NCBI GenBank assembly: GCA_950295325.1
Contig: OX485809.1
Coordinates: 21,592,144 to 21,656,143, forward strand
Direction of reading: 5' to 3'
Origin: Polytrichum commune
Lineage: Eukaryota; Streptophyta; Polytrichopsida; Polytrichales; Polytrichaceae
DNA: 64,000 nucleotides
Positions 23,043 through 37,127 of this stretch are shown here, piece by piece. The position numbers were made by a program, and so were the translations under genes. Numbering within the stretch: position 1 is the first letter of the stretch; each line of letters begins with the position of its first letter. The notes under the pieces are model-generated. The model was not told the DNA's origin. It saw only the letters and a list, made by a program, of their open reading frames with translations, and did no database searches.

Positions 23043-23415
23043 GTTCATGAGAATTAACACAAAGTCATCCAAGTTTTCTTGATGCTTAAATTATCACACA
23101 CAAAGAGTTGTGTCATGTTATCAAAATTTGCTTTCTAGCTTGCCCTACTAGGATGGATGGGCCAACGTAGCTTTGTATAGGCTGATATGGGATTTAGGAC
23201 AATAGGTCCCATGCACACACCCTATTTTAGATTCTAAAATTATCTCAAATTTTGAGAGGTGGAAAGAGGAGGCCCCAAAAGTCTCACCCAACTTTCAAAA
23301 CAGACACCGATGCACGACGAGCTAACAAGCTCTTAATAGAAAGCTTTCTCAAAGAAAGATCATAACCACGGTTTCATCCCCCTTTGAGAGGCTTTACAGA
23401 CAACTCTATTGTATC
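23043..23415 (+). repeat. Dispersed repeat family B, copy 1
   Basis: The sequence is collinear with 32367-32746. Shared words include ACACACAAAGAG, TTTCTAGCTT, TCCCATGCACACAC, CCCAACTTTCAAAA, AAAGCTTTCTCAAAGAA and CTTTACAGACAACTCTATT. An inverted, interrupted copy lies at 24965-26052. It is non-coding and of unknown class. Confidence 0.85.
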
Positions 23416-24964
23416 ACTTCTTCGTACTTGGTCATCTCTGACATGCCCTTAATAACTCATCTTGCTTTTGTAGTGAAACATGTATACATTTCGAAGACTG
23501 CTTATCAAAAGGGACCACCTCCGATATTAGGCATCAACATTTGTCCCATAGCCTTGCTTCGTGAACCTGCATTGAGTTTGCATATGAACTCGCAAGCTAC
23601 ATTCAAGGTGAAATGTCCCTCATTCACACCAACACATGTGGTTTGACACCGTCATCGTCGTTTTTCTCTGTACATGTTGAGCACATTATTTCTAGTAAGG
23701 TTTGATATTTCCTTCATATGTCAACTGGCACTTGACCATCAAAGACCACATCATCACCACACACGTGTTGATATTTTTATTAATTCATTATTCATCTCAT
23801 GTGTTGAGATCTCATGACTTTCCACACGAACATTGTACGATCCGACCCAACACAAAACAAAATGGGTGCCTTCAAAGCGGGACTTATCGAAATGTACAAC
23901 AATACGCCGCCCACTATTTCCCGTGTTGTTTCTTTTCTTCATGAAATGTTGCAAAAGGTGCTACGACTATTGCATGGGCTAAACCCTCATTAGCCCTTTG
24001 AGGCCTCGTTCTTTGCGACACCGGGGCATGAATCCTAGGGCCCAAAATGGGACCAATCCATTGGTGGACACCGGAAATGGAGCTCAAGGGACTCTTCTTC
24101 GTTGAGGTTTATACGTACAAGTCCCAACTCACAAGGAATGAGGCGGGTGCACTTTGGTTTTGAGAAACTATCTTCACCAACAAACGGGTTTTTGTAGCTT
24201 AGATTTTTGGCCACCATTCAATGCCTAGTGTGGAGCCATGTGGAGCCAATCAATCTTGGGTGGCGGTGGTGGGCATTATGTAAGGTGGGTGGTTGTAGTG
24301 TATAAGAACCTTCAACACCCCTCGTAGGGTTAACGTAAATCGGTTGAAGGAACACACCTCCTCTCCTTCACTTCGTGTCGGTATCATATGCGGTGCTTCC
24401 ACGACATGGAAAAGCCAACCGGGGTACTACCCACTCGGATATTTTCCACACGGATCTTTTAGTTTCTTTCACTTTCCATCACAAAGGTTCCGATCGGATT
24501 CTCATTTCTAGGTTCCTTTCAAGCGAGAATCAACGACCCCACGCGCATGCACACCACCTTTTGAGCCATTTTGCGCACTTGGAACCCACTTTTCTATTAG
24601 TGTGGGTGGGCAAACATTTGTGCTCCAAGAAGTGATGATGGTTGCCTTCAAAAGTCTGCAACGAGGGAAGGAGTTACCCCTAATGCATATCCTCATTGTT
24701 GTGTTTTCTTTTGATGAACAATTTGAATAAGTTGATTGCAAAGGAATGATTGAATTATATATATAACCACTTGCAAGGCAAAATCCGTAATGAGGGCCCC
24801 CTAAAAGGTATTAGAAATAGAACCCAAAACCCGACCTTCACCCTTTCAAAGACACTAAATATGTTCCCGTGAGAGAAACAACTTTGCGTGATGCCAAACG
24901 GAGTTGAAACTCAACAATATATATATATTCCAAAGTTTTACGTCGATAGAGTTGTCCATAAAGT
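23416..24964. other. Spacer, no recognised gene
   Basis: Several 60-87 codon frames occur on both strands without motifs or splice links. The stretch 24000-24660 is somewhat richer in G+C, but nothing there can be named. Confidence 0.4.
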
Positions 24965-26052
24965 TCTTCAACGAGGGATGCAACTGTGGGTTTCATCCTT
25001 CTTTGAGAAAACTTTCTATTGAGAGCTCATTAGCTTCTCTTGTATCAAAGCCTATTGTTAGACCCTCAATAACTTTTAGTTGAATTAGGAAAATTCTCAC
25101 GTTAACATAGATAACTCCATATAAGCAAATCCATGGAAAGATGCTATGAGTTCCTAGTATTTCCAAGATAAGAGGAAATTGCATATAAATTGACAAGTCA
25201 TGCTTAGTAGGTAGCTCAGAGGATCATGTAACATAGTGGTGATATCATTGGTTAGGCTTTTGTGGAGTAGAGTAGACGTGCCCATAATTGGTCACTTAAG
25301 AGATTATGCGGCAAATCTGAAGAAGTATAAAGTGGTGTGAATCTTTCCCATGTAGGAAGATAGAAATGAGGAGGATTGCAAACTTTCTGTAATTTTATTC
25401 CTTAAATTGAATTGATTATGAATTCTTGAATCCAAAAGTTGGCTTGAACATATTACCAATGTCTAAAGTATGCCATTACCACTCACTTTCATCACTCATT
25501 CCTCCTCACTCTAGAACTTAAAACCATGACATGTGTCATGGCATCATTGGTCCCAATCTATCAAAATTCCGGTACCCTATAGATTGTTAACGAGGTCATG
25601 ATCGGGAATAGGCGCCTCTACTATAATCCATAGCATGTGTGGTCACTCCCAACTCATCAGTAGAATACAAAGGCCTTGACCCATCTTTGTGTGAATATGT
25701 TGTGTTACATTACCGAGTCGCATTACATGGATATTACAATTGTGTGCTTAGTCATCTTTGGCCTTAGTTAGGATGTACCAAGGTTAACACCAATTTTGAA
25801 AGTTGGGGGAAAGTTTTGGGACTCTCTCTTTCCACCTCTCAAACTTTATAGAATTTTAGAATCTAAAATAGAGCATGCGCATGGGACCCGCTATCCTAAA
25901 CCCTAAATCAACCTATGCAAGGATTACTTGGCCCACCCATCCTAGCAGGATAAACTAGAAAGTTAGTTTTTAATAGCCTGATACCACTTTATCTGTGAAT
26001 TTAAGCATTAAGAAAACTTGGGTAACTTTGTCTTAATTCTCATAAACTCAAG
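24965..26052 (-). repeat. Repeat family B, inverted and split copy
   Basis: Bases 24965-25035 match the reverse complement of the right end of family B (TTCTTTGAGAAA, CTTTCTATTGAGAGCTC). Bases 25783-26052 match the reverse complement of the rest (TTTTGAAAGTTGGG, GGGCCCACCC-like, TTAATTCTCAT). The ~750 bp between them is absent from the other copies and is probably a later insertion without visible coding sequence. Confidence 0.7.
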
Positions 26053-26214
26053 GTTTGGTGCTAAATCCATGCTTTCGTATGCTTTACGTTACGAATAGGT
26101 AACTCTAATGAAGTCTACCATAGTTGATTAAAGTGTCTCAAGAAAATTGGCAGACTTTTTGGATACCCCAACATTTGAATGACATCTTATGCTAACCACA
26201 TGTATGCGATAGAT

Positions 26215-26470
26215 GTGCATGTACATGATCTAAGTACACTAAACATTTGGGGGGTAGACTCTTCATACCACGTATGAACTAACATGAGTGTAAAAAGGGG
26301 TATTATTTAAGGCATTATTGTACATTGTATACACAAGGGAGAGTTACTAGTTTTCTCTAGTGTGTGCATTTAAAAAGGCTATTAAGACTACTAAAGTAAA
26401 GGTAGATGTACAAAAGGGGGTCCTAGGTATTAGGGAAAATTTGACAATAGATGTGCTAGTTTTGTCCAAT
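26215..26470 (+). repeat. Repeat family H, copy 1
   Basis: It is similar to 53440-53680 in the same orientation, with GACTCTTCATAC, ACTAACAT(G/A)AGTGTAAAA, TTTCTC and GTACAAAAGGG in order. It is non-coding. Confidence 0.7.
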
Positions 26471-26869
26471 CCACATTTTCATTCATTGTTGTCACATGAC
26501 AATAGTCCTTAATGACTATCTTGTCGATTCTTGTTGGGGTTTGCATTTGGGTTATAGGTTTTCACAAATTGAAGGCTTTTGGAGCGTTCATGGGCTCCCT
26601 TAACTTTTGCACTTTGGATTATGGCTAAGTTATCGGGCTCTTGTCTTTGCTTGCTTGATGCAATCTTTGAGTTACATGTTATGGATGAGAAAATGTTCAG
26701 TAACTCTCTTATTGGAAATGAAAGTGGATTTCATATGTAATAAATGATTATTTAATTCAAGATTTGTATTTTGTATATCTAGTCCAGGCATTTATTACAC
26801 AACATTGAAAAAGCTTAATATAAATACATGAGTCCAATTTCTAGCATGCCGTTAGTAAATATGCACTTG

Positions 26870-27360
26870 TTTTTTTCTCTACAAACTTCTCGTATATAGG
26901 AGGTTTAAACTCAAACTGACCCATGCACGTAATTTAGGCTTCCAATGAAGACTCCACCCCGAGACTAATATATTGTATTTAGTGTCACCAATTCTATTGT
27001 CTTGCTCGATACTAATTGTGAACGTTCCACGTAATGCCACTAACACTATATGTAAACCCAACATTACTTGCCACTCCTTGTAAACAAATTTGGACATTAT
27101 AGATATACAGTGTTGAAATCATTGTCACTTACTAGTTCATTTTTCATCCAAAAATTCAATCATCTATGACAACATTTCAATACATAAATGTTAGGATGTA
27201 GAATATACCAAACCTTATCTCAATAATTGAAATTTTATGAACTAAGAATATGTTGGGATGACAATGCTTGTCGACTTATTCATAAGAAGTGTCATTAAAA
27301 AAACTTACCAAAGTCACATAATATAACATATGGCACAAAATACATTATTTAGTGTAGCAG
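26870..27360 (+). repeat. Repeat family G, copy 2
   Basis: It is similar to ~20520-21070 and 33240-33530. All contain repeated CACTAAAT-type words and an AAGAAGTGTCATTA core followed by TTACCA-A-TGGCATAA-like sequence. No protein is encoded. Confidence 0.7.
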
Positions 27361-28429
27361 TCGAGTGTTTTGACTGTAATAATTGCATATAATTGCACCT
27401 TTCCATGTGTGGCTCTCCCATATTAGCATATCATTAACATATAATGTAGTCCAAATACTAGTTTCATGGGAAAAAGAGCAAAGAAGAAGAAGAAAAAAAG
27501 AAAAAAGGAACGCCATGATTTTTTACCCTGACCTGCGATGTCTGTTCACCACTTTCCTCTCATGTCCGCTTGAGCATGTCCGCTTGAGCATGAGAGTGGG
27601 AGAGAAGGATTCCATTAGTTTATGGATTTTGGAGTTGGGGATTTGTAGGACTTGGAGGAGTTTAACAATTGTTGTATGTATAGTGCCCCTTATTCCTGCC
27701 GTGATTATAATGGGTGGTAGTACAATCCACCCTAGTTGGGATAAGAGTGGGTGGAGAATGGTGTATTTATCAAGTTTTTGGTTGTATCTTCTGCGGGGAA
27801 TCTATCATTGTAGTAAGTGCATTGAAAAAGTTGTACTTTGATGTTTGGGTTGGATGCGAAGGGGGGTTTATCTGTATGTGGGGCTCCTAAGATGCATAAT
27901 AAATTGGGTCTAAGTTGAGCCATACATTTAAATCTTGGTAGATAGCATGTGCATGGGAGTAGCCATGTGGGTATAGTGTTGTCAAGTGTGCGGTCTTTAA
28001 AGTTATTGGTATTGATTAGGGTAAAGCAACATGATGTGGGGTGGGCTAGTAGTGTGTTTGTTAATGCGTGTATTGCTTTGTTATGTAAGTTTGTCTTTAG
28101 ATTGTTTATGTGTTTATTAGTGCAATATTTTTATTTTTATTTTTTGGGCACAAATAGAGATTTATTGGTGCAATATGATAGAAGGCAGAGGCATGTGTCA
28201 TTTTGGTGGTTTACATGCTAGGGATATGTCTTGGTTGAGGATGTGTTTTTTTTCGGTTGTTCCCTAAGTATCTTCCATATCTAAATTTGAGGGTTTGTGT
28301 TATTTGCGCATTGTTAATCTAGGGGGCATCGCATAATAGATTTGACCATTTTATGTGTAAGTTTGTATTGGAGAGCCATTTGTATACTTAGAACATTGTA
28401 TTTTTTGCATGGGAGATGAGTGCGCTTAT
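27361..28429. other. Uncharacterised tract, G/T-rich on +
   Basis: Long frames at 27383-27841 and 27949-28221 (+) are open partly because of strand-skewed composition and contain no domain. The tract abuts LINE debris at 28430-28650 and may be the untranslated or 3' part of that element on the minus strand, but no frame confirms this. Confidence 0.35.
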
Positions 28430-28650
28430 ATATTTTATTTTATTTTTCTATGTATTTTTTCAAGTTGTAGACTAAGCCATCATGTTGTGTGGATGTCGAC
28501 GGGATAGATGGCCAATACGGTGTATGATGGCCAATGAGGTGTTTCTATAATGTGAGGTTGTTTTGCTCCTCGTTTGGCCAATTTACCAGCCTCGTCATTT
28601 CCAATCATGTTTGCGTGGGCTCTGACTTTGTAGAAAAAGAGCATTATGCA
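28430..28650 (-). pseudogene. LINE (non-LTR) RNase H-like fragment
   Basis: On the minus strand the frame reads FYKVRAHANMIGNDEAGKLAK and then RGAKQPH. This closely resembles the C-terminal part of RNase H domains in plant non-LTR retrotransposons, where K(A/V)HxxxxGNExADxLAK is typical. Stops occur upstream and soon after. It is a short relic of a dead LINE. Confidence 0.6.
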
Positions 28651-31040
28651 ACATGAGTGAGATTAATAAGAAATATTTGTGCAACAGTTCAAGTTGTTGA
28701 CATCTATAATATGACCAACTGACATTGAAATAGGCCATGAAAAACTTGTGTGGTCCATAGTGGTATGAGTGATGTAGATATTCAAACTTGCTAAAAATCA
28801 AGATTATTGCGATCTTTGTGTTTGTTTAGACATAATAACTTTGCATGGATAATGCATGTTGTATCATGTCAATACAACCAAGTTTAGTCTTCCTCAACAA
28901 ACATGAATTTTGAGCATCCAAAGAGTTGCAGTCTTATTGCCGTCGTAACACTTTGCTCAACATTTTCATTTGGACAAAGAAACATTTGCATACATTTCGC
29001 ATGTTCTCCACATAAATACATTATTTAGACCCGAATCAATTCCTATAATTACAACATCTAATAAATAATAATATTCTTTAAATAAATATCGAAACCACCC
29101 TTGGACAGTTGTATGCAGCAAACTTACAATTAACGAGAACTTGAACATAAGTGGTGAAGTGAAGAGATTCTCGTTTACTATGAGAGCTAATTCTTGCTTA
29201 CGTACATAGCTCTCATTCTTCCTACATAAGCACACTAAAATGATACAAAATTGGAAGAAAACATCATGATGCTATAATTAACCATAAAATATCTCAAAAT
29301 TGATATAGCATGACATATTTGAAATGATTCAACCACAAACATGTAGGGGATAAGAATTCTAACATGGAATATGAACTACATAATCGGCGAGAGTAGAATG
29401 ATAACAAGTTGCTATTGTAGTTGGTCACCCATTCTACTATCGCTAGTTATGGAAAATGAACCGGTTCGCTCGTGGTTTTAACCTAAATACCATGGATGAA
29501 ATGTCCTATGTGTGGATAGAGAAGCCCAAGAGAGTTGTTGGAAGCCCCCTCCACTTGGATGAGCGACATGCTATGGATGAGAGGGTACACTCATGTGGAC
29601 TCCATGACATATCACCCATCCAATGACATACAAATTACCATGACTCATCGTAATTTATCATATGGAGATACACAATATCATCCATGATTCTCAAATTTCG
29701 TCCACAAATGTATGGGCTATGATCCAATGAACCGGGGGGGGGGGGGGGGACCGTTGGTAACAAGTGAATTGGTTGAGTTAGAGAAATCACTAGTTGAAGT
29801 TTAAAAATTCAATATAAATACCATTTAGTCTAGAAGAATCTATGAAATATACATCAAATTAACAAAGAAAAGTTTAAATATCACCATTTGGACTTGGAAA
29901 CATTGGGAACTTGACTGATTACGCCCAAATAATTCCATGGACGTGGCTATGATTGGTTGTGACTGATAACCGACACGAGTAAGTGGATGATGAACCACCC
30001 CTCGTTGGTTATCTAGTCCATTTCACTCTTGCCCTCATTTACATCATGCTCTGTGCTCATGTTGTCATTTCCCTTCATGGTTAACGTCATCCCTTCCCTC
30101 CCTTTGAGCTAACTTAAACGTTTGTGGCGGCGGAAAACATGAGCCCGTCGAAATAGGCCACTAGTAATAGGCTTGAGCTTATTGTGTGGTGAATTAATAT
30201 ATTCCCGGTATGTGAATGGACCCAACCGTACATAGGTTGAGCCGGGCCACCACCCATGGGTCGGTGCACGACAACGTGTACCCAAGTGTCCACATGGCAC
30301 AATAAGAGTGGTTTGCGTATATTTGTCATGTAGTGCTCACTATGCACTTTTGTTCGTCCAAGATACTTGTACCTTTTAAGGGGTGTGTGCATGTGTGTGT
30401 GTGTTTCTCATAAGCATCAAAGTAATTTGTATATCTACGTAGCATAGCAAGCCCATGGGTTGCTTAAACAATCGACACGTGGCGACCTACTTATGGACCC
30501 ACCTGTCCATTCACTTACCTACATGACTATGTCTCTTCATCTAGCATATGTGTTACACCAAACAAAAGATTAGTAAGGGGTGTTGTGGAGGAAATATGAT
30601 AGGGGGACCATAAGTTAGATGGGTCTTATACGATTACTTGAATGCTAAAATGAGGAGGCATGAGCGGTTATGGTAGACTCTAGATATTGACAATATGTTT
30701 GGGTCAACTTTTGGCTTCACAAATCCACAATAATTTCAATTTAAGGAATAAAATTACCAAAAAATCGCAATCCTTTTTTTTTTTATCTTCCTACATTGGA
30801 AAGTTTTGCACCACCTTACACTTCTCCAAACTTGGCGCACAATCTCTTAAGTGATCATTTATGAGTGCCTCTACCCCTTCCCTTCCCCCCCTCCCCCTCC
30901 TCCCTTAAATTATGGTGACTATCGAACCTAGGTTGGTTAACATATTTTGAGCACGTAGTCCAATCTCCTTTGAGCACGTGTCCCCTTTTTTTTCTTTCTA
31001 TAATGTCCATTCTTGGATGCACACCTAATCACACACCACT
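28651..31040. other. Spacer, no recognised gene
   Basis: A+T-rich sequence. A 16-base G run lies at 29734-29749 and a GT-rich simple tract at ~30385-30405. The minus-strand frame at 30114-30392 lacks motifs. Confidence 0.45.
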
Positions 31041-32366
31041 CAAATAGATGTCTCTAATTGAACTACACTAAATACGATATTGAGTGTTTGATTATATTTA
31101 ATGTTGTTACCACCCTACCTTGCTCAATACAAATTTTCAATTCCTTAACAACTAGTGCTAGAAGATATGCTAGAATTCTCCTTTTATCATTTTTTTTTCA
31201 TGTCCTTACTAACACTAAATTAAAAACATGTAACTTCCACATATTACCATAGCTAATATCTAGTGTTTGAGTTTACATTTAATGTTACTTACTTTCACAT
31301 AGTTATTGACATTTAGTGTATGCGTTTATTTAGTGTATCAAACACTAAATATCCTTTTTAATGCAATGACCAAATTAGACACGTCTACCTTACCACAAAC
31401 TTGCTAAAATCAACTACACCTTAGCTCCTACCACTATTTGTGGCGAACATCTTGAATGTAAAAAGACTCCAAGCTTATATTTTTCCCTTCACAAATAGTT
31501 TGATAGTTTGCACATGTTTGTAGTCGGCATCCTCTTGGAGTTATATGGACTCTTGTATATCACCTTATTTGAACTCATTTCGAGTTTGATGTCACACTCC
31601 ACCATATCCGTTTGATGTCACACGGCTCCCCGAAGTTGAGCTTGTCAACACTAACATAGAGACCAAGTATTTGACGGACTAGTCTAAACCACACTACTAG
31701 TCTACAACCAAAAGAGTGTTCCTTGTTCCAATCTTGTGGTTGTGAAAGTAAGGTGCACTTTCCATAAATAAAAGTCCGCACATGGAGGACTTTGAACGTT
31801 GAACCGTGCTACATGAAGTGCTACATTAAGTGAGGTAAAGTATACTTTGATGGGGATATTAATGTGGAATCTCACTTTGTTTTGTTTTGGCTTATTCATG
31901 GGCACGGTATCTACCTATGCGGGCCTTATGTGGTCGCTCTTCTCAATTGGGCATCCATGTTTTAGTGGCAACGCTTGTTCTAGTTAGGAATAGAATCTTA
32001 AAATACACATGTTACGATGAGATTGCAACATGTGCATGCATATACTATATAAGTATGCTAGGTTGAACAATGAATACATTTTGGCCGTTTGAAAAGAAAA
32101 GAAAAGAACAAACCTTCATTTCGATTTCTTATAGCGTTTGAATTTGAACTCTAATTTTGAAACTTGAAGTGACAATCTTTGTGACTTTACAATTGTTGAG
32201 ACCGTATTTGGCAATGCCCAACTGATCCAACGGCCACATTTACATGTGAAGTAACACGACGACCTAACACACGACGTGTTGGACTTAGAAACACCATGAT
32301 TTTGATCGATTACGTTCAAAAACCCCCTTGGTCAATGGAGTCATTCTTAAAGTAAAGTACATGAAA
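31041..32366. other. Spacer with family G-like words
   Basis: CACTAAAT(A/G) words recur between 31060 and 31360, as in family G, but alignment is weak. Nothing else is recognisable. Confidence 0.35.
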
Positions 32367-32746
32367 CCACGAGTTATGAGAATCAACACAAAGTCTCAAA
32401 AAAAATAAAAATTGATGCTTCAATTACCACACACAAAGAGTGTTACCATGCTATGAGCAACTAACTTTCTAGCTTATCCTACTAAGATGGGTGGGCCAAG
32501 CTAGCCTTGCATAGGCCGATCTGGGATTTAAGACACCATGTCCCATGCACACACTCCACTTTAAATCATGAAAATTCTCTCAAAATTTTAAAAGGTGACA
32601 AGAGAAGGTCCCAAAAGTTTTACCCAACTTTCAAAATAAGTTCCGAAACACGACGACCTAACTTAACGAGCTCTCGATCGAAAGCTTTCTCAAAGAAGGA
32701 TCCAATCGGGCCCCCTTTAAGGGCCTTTACAGACAACTCTATTTAG
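32367..32746 (+). repeat. Dispersed repeat family B, copy 2
   Basis: It is collinear with 23043-23415 over its whole length, from GAGAATCAACACAAAGTC to CTTTACAGACAACTCTATT. The frame on + at 32507-32746 is fortuitous because it is not preserved in the other copies. Confidence 0.85.
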
Positions 32747-34113
32747 TTGGGGACTATGAAAAAATGTACCAACTAACACCCACATGCCTTCCTACAGCCT
32801 ATTTGGAAAGGCACAAACATCCTATCGCTCCGTGCCACATGGCACACTATGCAATCAACCTCCTACCTACCCACATACCTACCTACACATATGCTACCTA
32901 CCACCGTCTTTGGAACTTGAAATAAGTGTACGAACGAGGCAACATGTGGCGACTTTCTAAGAAGTTCCTTGGTAGCCTCATGCATGGCATGGCATCCACA
33001 ATTAAACTACCATCAATGCGTGTGTTGAGGTGGATGGGTCTTAGGGCCTTTCACATGGGTCCCAAGTACCAAGTCCCACTCATGTTACCAAGTCCCAACG
33101 TGGACGCAAAGAGTCCCAACTTTTGAGCCTCGAGCAACCATTCAAACGTCATTGCTCATCATTCGAGTTGGATCTTGATTGTTTGGTGTAAGAATAGTTG
33201 TGGGATTTAGGTTGAGAGTTGAGTCTACGCTGAATATTATGTTAGGTGTCACTTACTTTTTACAGTTACGCAATGCTGTATTTTTTACATTAATGTTTTA
33301 CAGTTTTATCAAGTAAAAATGTTAGCGTTCTATGATGTCCGACAGCGACCAATTTGACATCTGTGGGTAGAAAACGAGGTATATTGTGAAATAGTTATAC
33401 ATTGCGTAATTTCAAATATGTGACATAGCTTTTTGCCAATAAAAAAAGTTACCACAATGACATAAATTTATATTACATGACACTAGATACAATATTTAAT
33501 GTAGTAGGACATATGTCAAAATAGAAAAGAAAAAGAAAAAGAAAAAGGAACATCAACTTTTAAGGGCACATGTTCACAATACTATTGTAGCCTCTCTTTT
33601 TTGTAAATTGTATAGTCCTTAGTAATCACATCGAACTACTGTATATGCATCATATCCGGAAGCCCAATGGAAACCCCGGTTGCTTGAAGGCTAAGCGTAA
33701 TCCATGGCTACTTCTCAATGTCATCAACTTATCCGCTTTCTCGGTCATTAGCGAAATTTAAGGACCCGCCCGTGGGGGGATTCCCGAAAGATTTACAATG
33801 TAAGAAGGTTGACAACAAAACCTCCACTCTAATTGACAAGGAAAACTCAAAGGAAGGTGAGAGATCCTTCCTTCCCCATCTCTCACCTTAAGACACGGTA
33901 AGTTAATTTGTTCTCTAATGGACGTCCATTGGAGGTGGACTCCCATTTCCTTTCATAAATTTATGTAATTTCACCTAATTCTAAGGCATGCGCACATGCA
34001 CACACACACAAAAAATAGTATAAAAAGCTAGCTAAAGATTCATGTCTAAAAGAGAACACGAGAGTTCAAAGTTGGTTACGGACACACTTAGAATAGTAAA
34101 TATATATTTTTTG
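32747..34113. other. Spacer; family G copy at ~33240-33530
   Basis: Bases 33240-33530 are similar to family G (TTACCACAATGACATAA, ATTACATGACACTAGATACAATATTTA). CTACCTACC-rich sequence lies near 32860-32900. No gene is seen. Confidence 0.45.
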
Positions 34114-34269
34114 CACATCTTACCATGTACATAACAATATTCAACTTAGTCATGGGATTTGGTGGGCCATGGTTGAGCTTCTCGAATATTTGAACACTTG
34201 AGAATCTTAGCCATGGCCCACAAAATGCCATGGCTAAGTTCAGTAATGTTATGTACGTGCTAAGATGTG
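34114..34269. repeat. 156-bp foldback palindrome 1
   Basis: The left arm begins CACATCTTACCATGTACATAAC. The right arm ends with its near reverse complement (GTTATGTACGTGCTAAGATGTG). Inner arms pair through GGGCCATGG...CCATGGCCC, and the centre is at ~34191. There is no spacer or coding content. It is probably a foldback-type MITE. Confidence 0.85.
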
Positions 34270-37127
34270 TGAACAATATCTTTTGACTATTGACAAGATT
34301 GAGCATATATATAAACATTGCTTAGACGATTATGAATTTTAGTCGCCACATATAGTCTATTTATTATCTATTTTTGAAAATCTCTTAAAGCATCAAAGCA
34401 ATCGGTCTTCAATGCTCTTGAGGGGTGAAAGAGAATGGACTACGTGTTGGATATTTGTTAGCTATCTATAGCTTCGATAATCATACATATTGTTCTAATT
34501 TTGATGGTAGAGGGCCTTATATGATTAGGTGGGAAGAAAAGGGGTTCTCAATTTAATAATGAATGATATCTTACATTTTGCGTCAACAAATGATAGCAAA
34601 ATGATTATGACATTGTTCTAAATTTGCTAATCTTACCAATTTTCTTGTACTAATTACGTATTTAATAACTTAGAGTGTTTGTTTCATGTCCATTTACCTC
34701 ATGTGATGGCTTACATGTTTGTTATAGCTTTGTGATCAAATGAAACAAACATTGTTAAGAAACGGTTTTTGACAAAGGGGTTTGACCTTTAGATACAACT
34801 TGATACCTATTTATTGCATTCCAAATGACATGAGCATTTTCATGTCATCCATGGATTGGTTGGTGAACCTTTGGGTTTGAGAATGTTGTGGCTTGCCGCA
34901 AGGTACATGGGTAATCTTTTGTTCAATTTTAATGTTCTCTAACTTACCAAATAATAACTTGTGTTCCATCAACAAACATACAATGGCGCATCAACAAATA
35001 TCGGATTGAAAATCAAACCTCCCCTTTATTTAGTTACGGTGATCGGAAGTGCGTATTTGATGATTGAGTATATAGATCCTTCCAGTTGTATTCATCAGTT
35101 TCTATAGTCCACCATAAATCCTAGTTCAATCTCTTCTAAAATATACATATTTATGATGTTTATTATTTGATCCTTGTCAAACCACACACTAAACAAGTAT
35201 AGGGTTCCGTTAAGAATGAGAACCAAATAGCATCCACACACCTTCCATACGATAAGTGGTTGTTAACGTTAACATGAAGAGAATCGCCTCACTCAAGGTT
35301 GGGGTTTATACATAGCATCTACATTACATCATAATGTACAAATCATGGACTCGGTAGTACAGAAGAGCAACTCACAAACCATCTTCACCAAACATGTGGT
35401 TGGAAATCGTTTGTTGCAAGTGGCTTCACCCAATCAATAGTTAGTGCATCCCCACACGTGGATATCTCTAAACATTCATGGTACAAAGTCACCCACGTGT
35501 TGTCGTTATCATTATAATGCGTAGGCTCTCTCCCCGACCCCTTCAGTTCTTTCACCCTCTCAAATATGCAGCATGGAGAGGGGAGAGTTGTAACTCGTGT
35601 CCAAGGAAATCAACTATCAACATCTCATATTTATTTACCTCAAGGCATGACTACATGTTGTACACCAACACATTAACTTCAAGGATGCTAAATATGGTAA
35701 ATGAATTATAGAGGAGGGTAGTCATGTTTTTGACAATATAAGATGGGTGGCCTTGTTGTGGGCACTTTTAGCTCTACATATAGATTGGCCATTGGCTTGG
35801 ATTAGAAGTCTTGTTCAATTAGCACTTCCAAATTACTGAAATCATTATGTCAACTTTCAAAATTGAGATTACAACATGCAAATGTTATAAGAAATCAAAG
35901 TGAGTTTTTTTCCTTTATATGATCACATATACTTAATGAATGTAAATTACAATTTGTATCCAATGCTTTAGTTCAATATCATTGTGAGATATGTATTTTT
36001 GATGTACATGCTTAACCACTTACATGCCATGCTATATACCACTCATAATTTAAAGGTTTATGAATACGAAGAGTGATGGCACATGGCTCTAAAAACTAAA
36101 TCTCATGATATACATGAATAATAGAATATCCAAACCTATATCTAGATTCCAATACTAAAACCTATGTCCTTTTTTGGAACCTAATTTCGAGCTAAAACTA
36201 TTCTTAACTCTAGTAAACTCACCGCCCACCCGCCTCCCGCTCACCACATACCTTATGAACTACGTTGTTCTAGCCCAACTTGACACCAAAGTGTCCCACC
36301 ATTGTCTTCCCCACCTTAAGTTAGATGGTTAGCGTGTGGGAAACTATGATCAAGTGCATAGGAACACACCATAAAGCTATTGTCCCCGAAGCATAGATTT
36401 TGTAGTACAAAACCCAAGAAAAAAAGATTCATCACACTTATACTAAAGATAATATCTTGCATTGTTCGAAAACCAAATGGTACTTACTAAAGAGGAAATT
36501 AAAGCAAGTGGAACTCCATAGTCCAAACGGTAACCTGCATTAATTGAGGGTGGGTTTATACTAGGGTACACAAACCAAAGAAACTAGAAAATTATGTGAT
36601 CCTATTCACTAGTACCCAAAATTTATACAAGGATCCGGGTTCAAGGTATGAAAAAAAAGAAGTGGTTCTAATGTGGCATCACTTTTTTGCCAAATTTTGT
36701 TGCTCCCAATTTACAAAATAAAATAAAAACACTCTTCGTAGTTTGAGAAAATAACTTTCAAGCTTGGGTCCAATTTGAGCTTGAAAGTAAGGTCCTTAAA
36801 GGGGTGTTTTGCACTCTGAGTTTTTTGGACCCTAACCCTAATGTAAACCACCGTAGTAGGACAAATCACAGTATTTTTTACATAGTTGCAAGAGGATTTT
36901 ACCTCCCAACACCTCTTTTTTTTGGGGGGGGGGGGGGGGGGAGTTGTTGGCAGTGGTAAAAACCTACCCTTTATAACTTTGTTGTTGATTAATCTCACTA
37001 GACCAATCTAGGGTCCTTGATCCCAATTTAGGGTTAAATGGCTAAAGACAACAATCACCAAATTTTACATAATGATCATCGTTTTCACTCTCCCCCTAAA
37101 CATTCTTTTGGGTTTCCCAACACCCAC
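34270..37127. other. Spacer, no recognised gene
   Basis: A+T-rich sequence with short open frames only. An 18-base G run lies at 36924-36941. An imperfect hairpin at ~36750-36790 pairs AACTTTCAAGCTT with AGCTTGAAAGT. Confidence 0.45.

Noticed and set aside
27383-28221. Possible organellar DNA insertion or membrane protein genes
   Set aside because: No organelle gene is recognisable. The frames are open because of strand-skewed base composition.
34088-34318. 76-codon minus-strand frame
   Set aside because: It spans a palindrome, so apparent coding on both strands is a symmetry effect.
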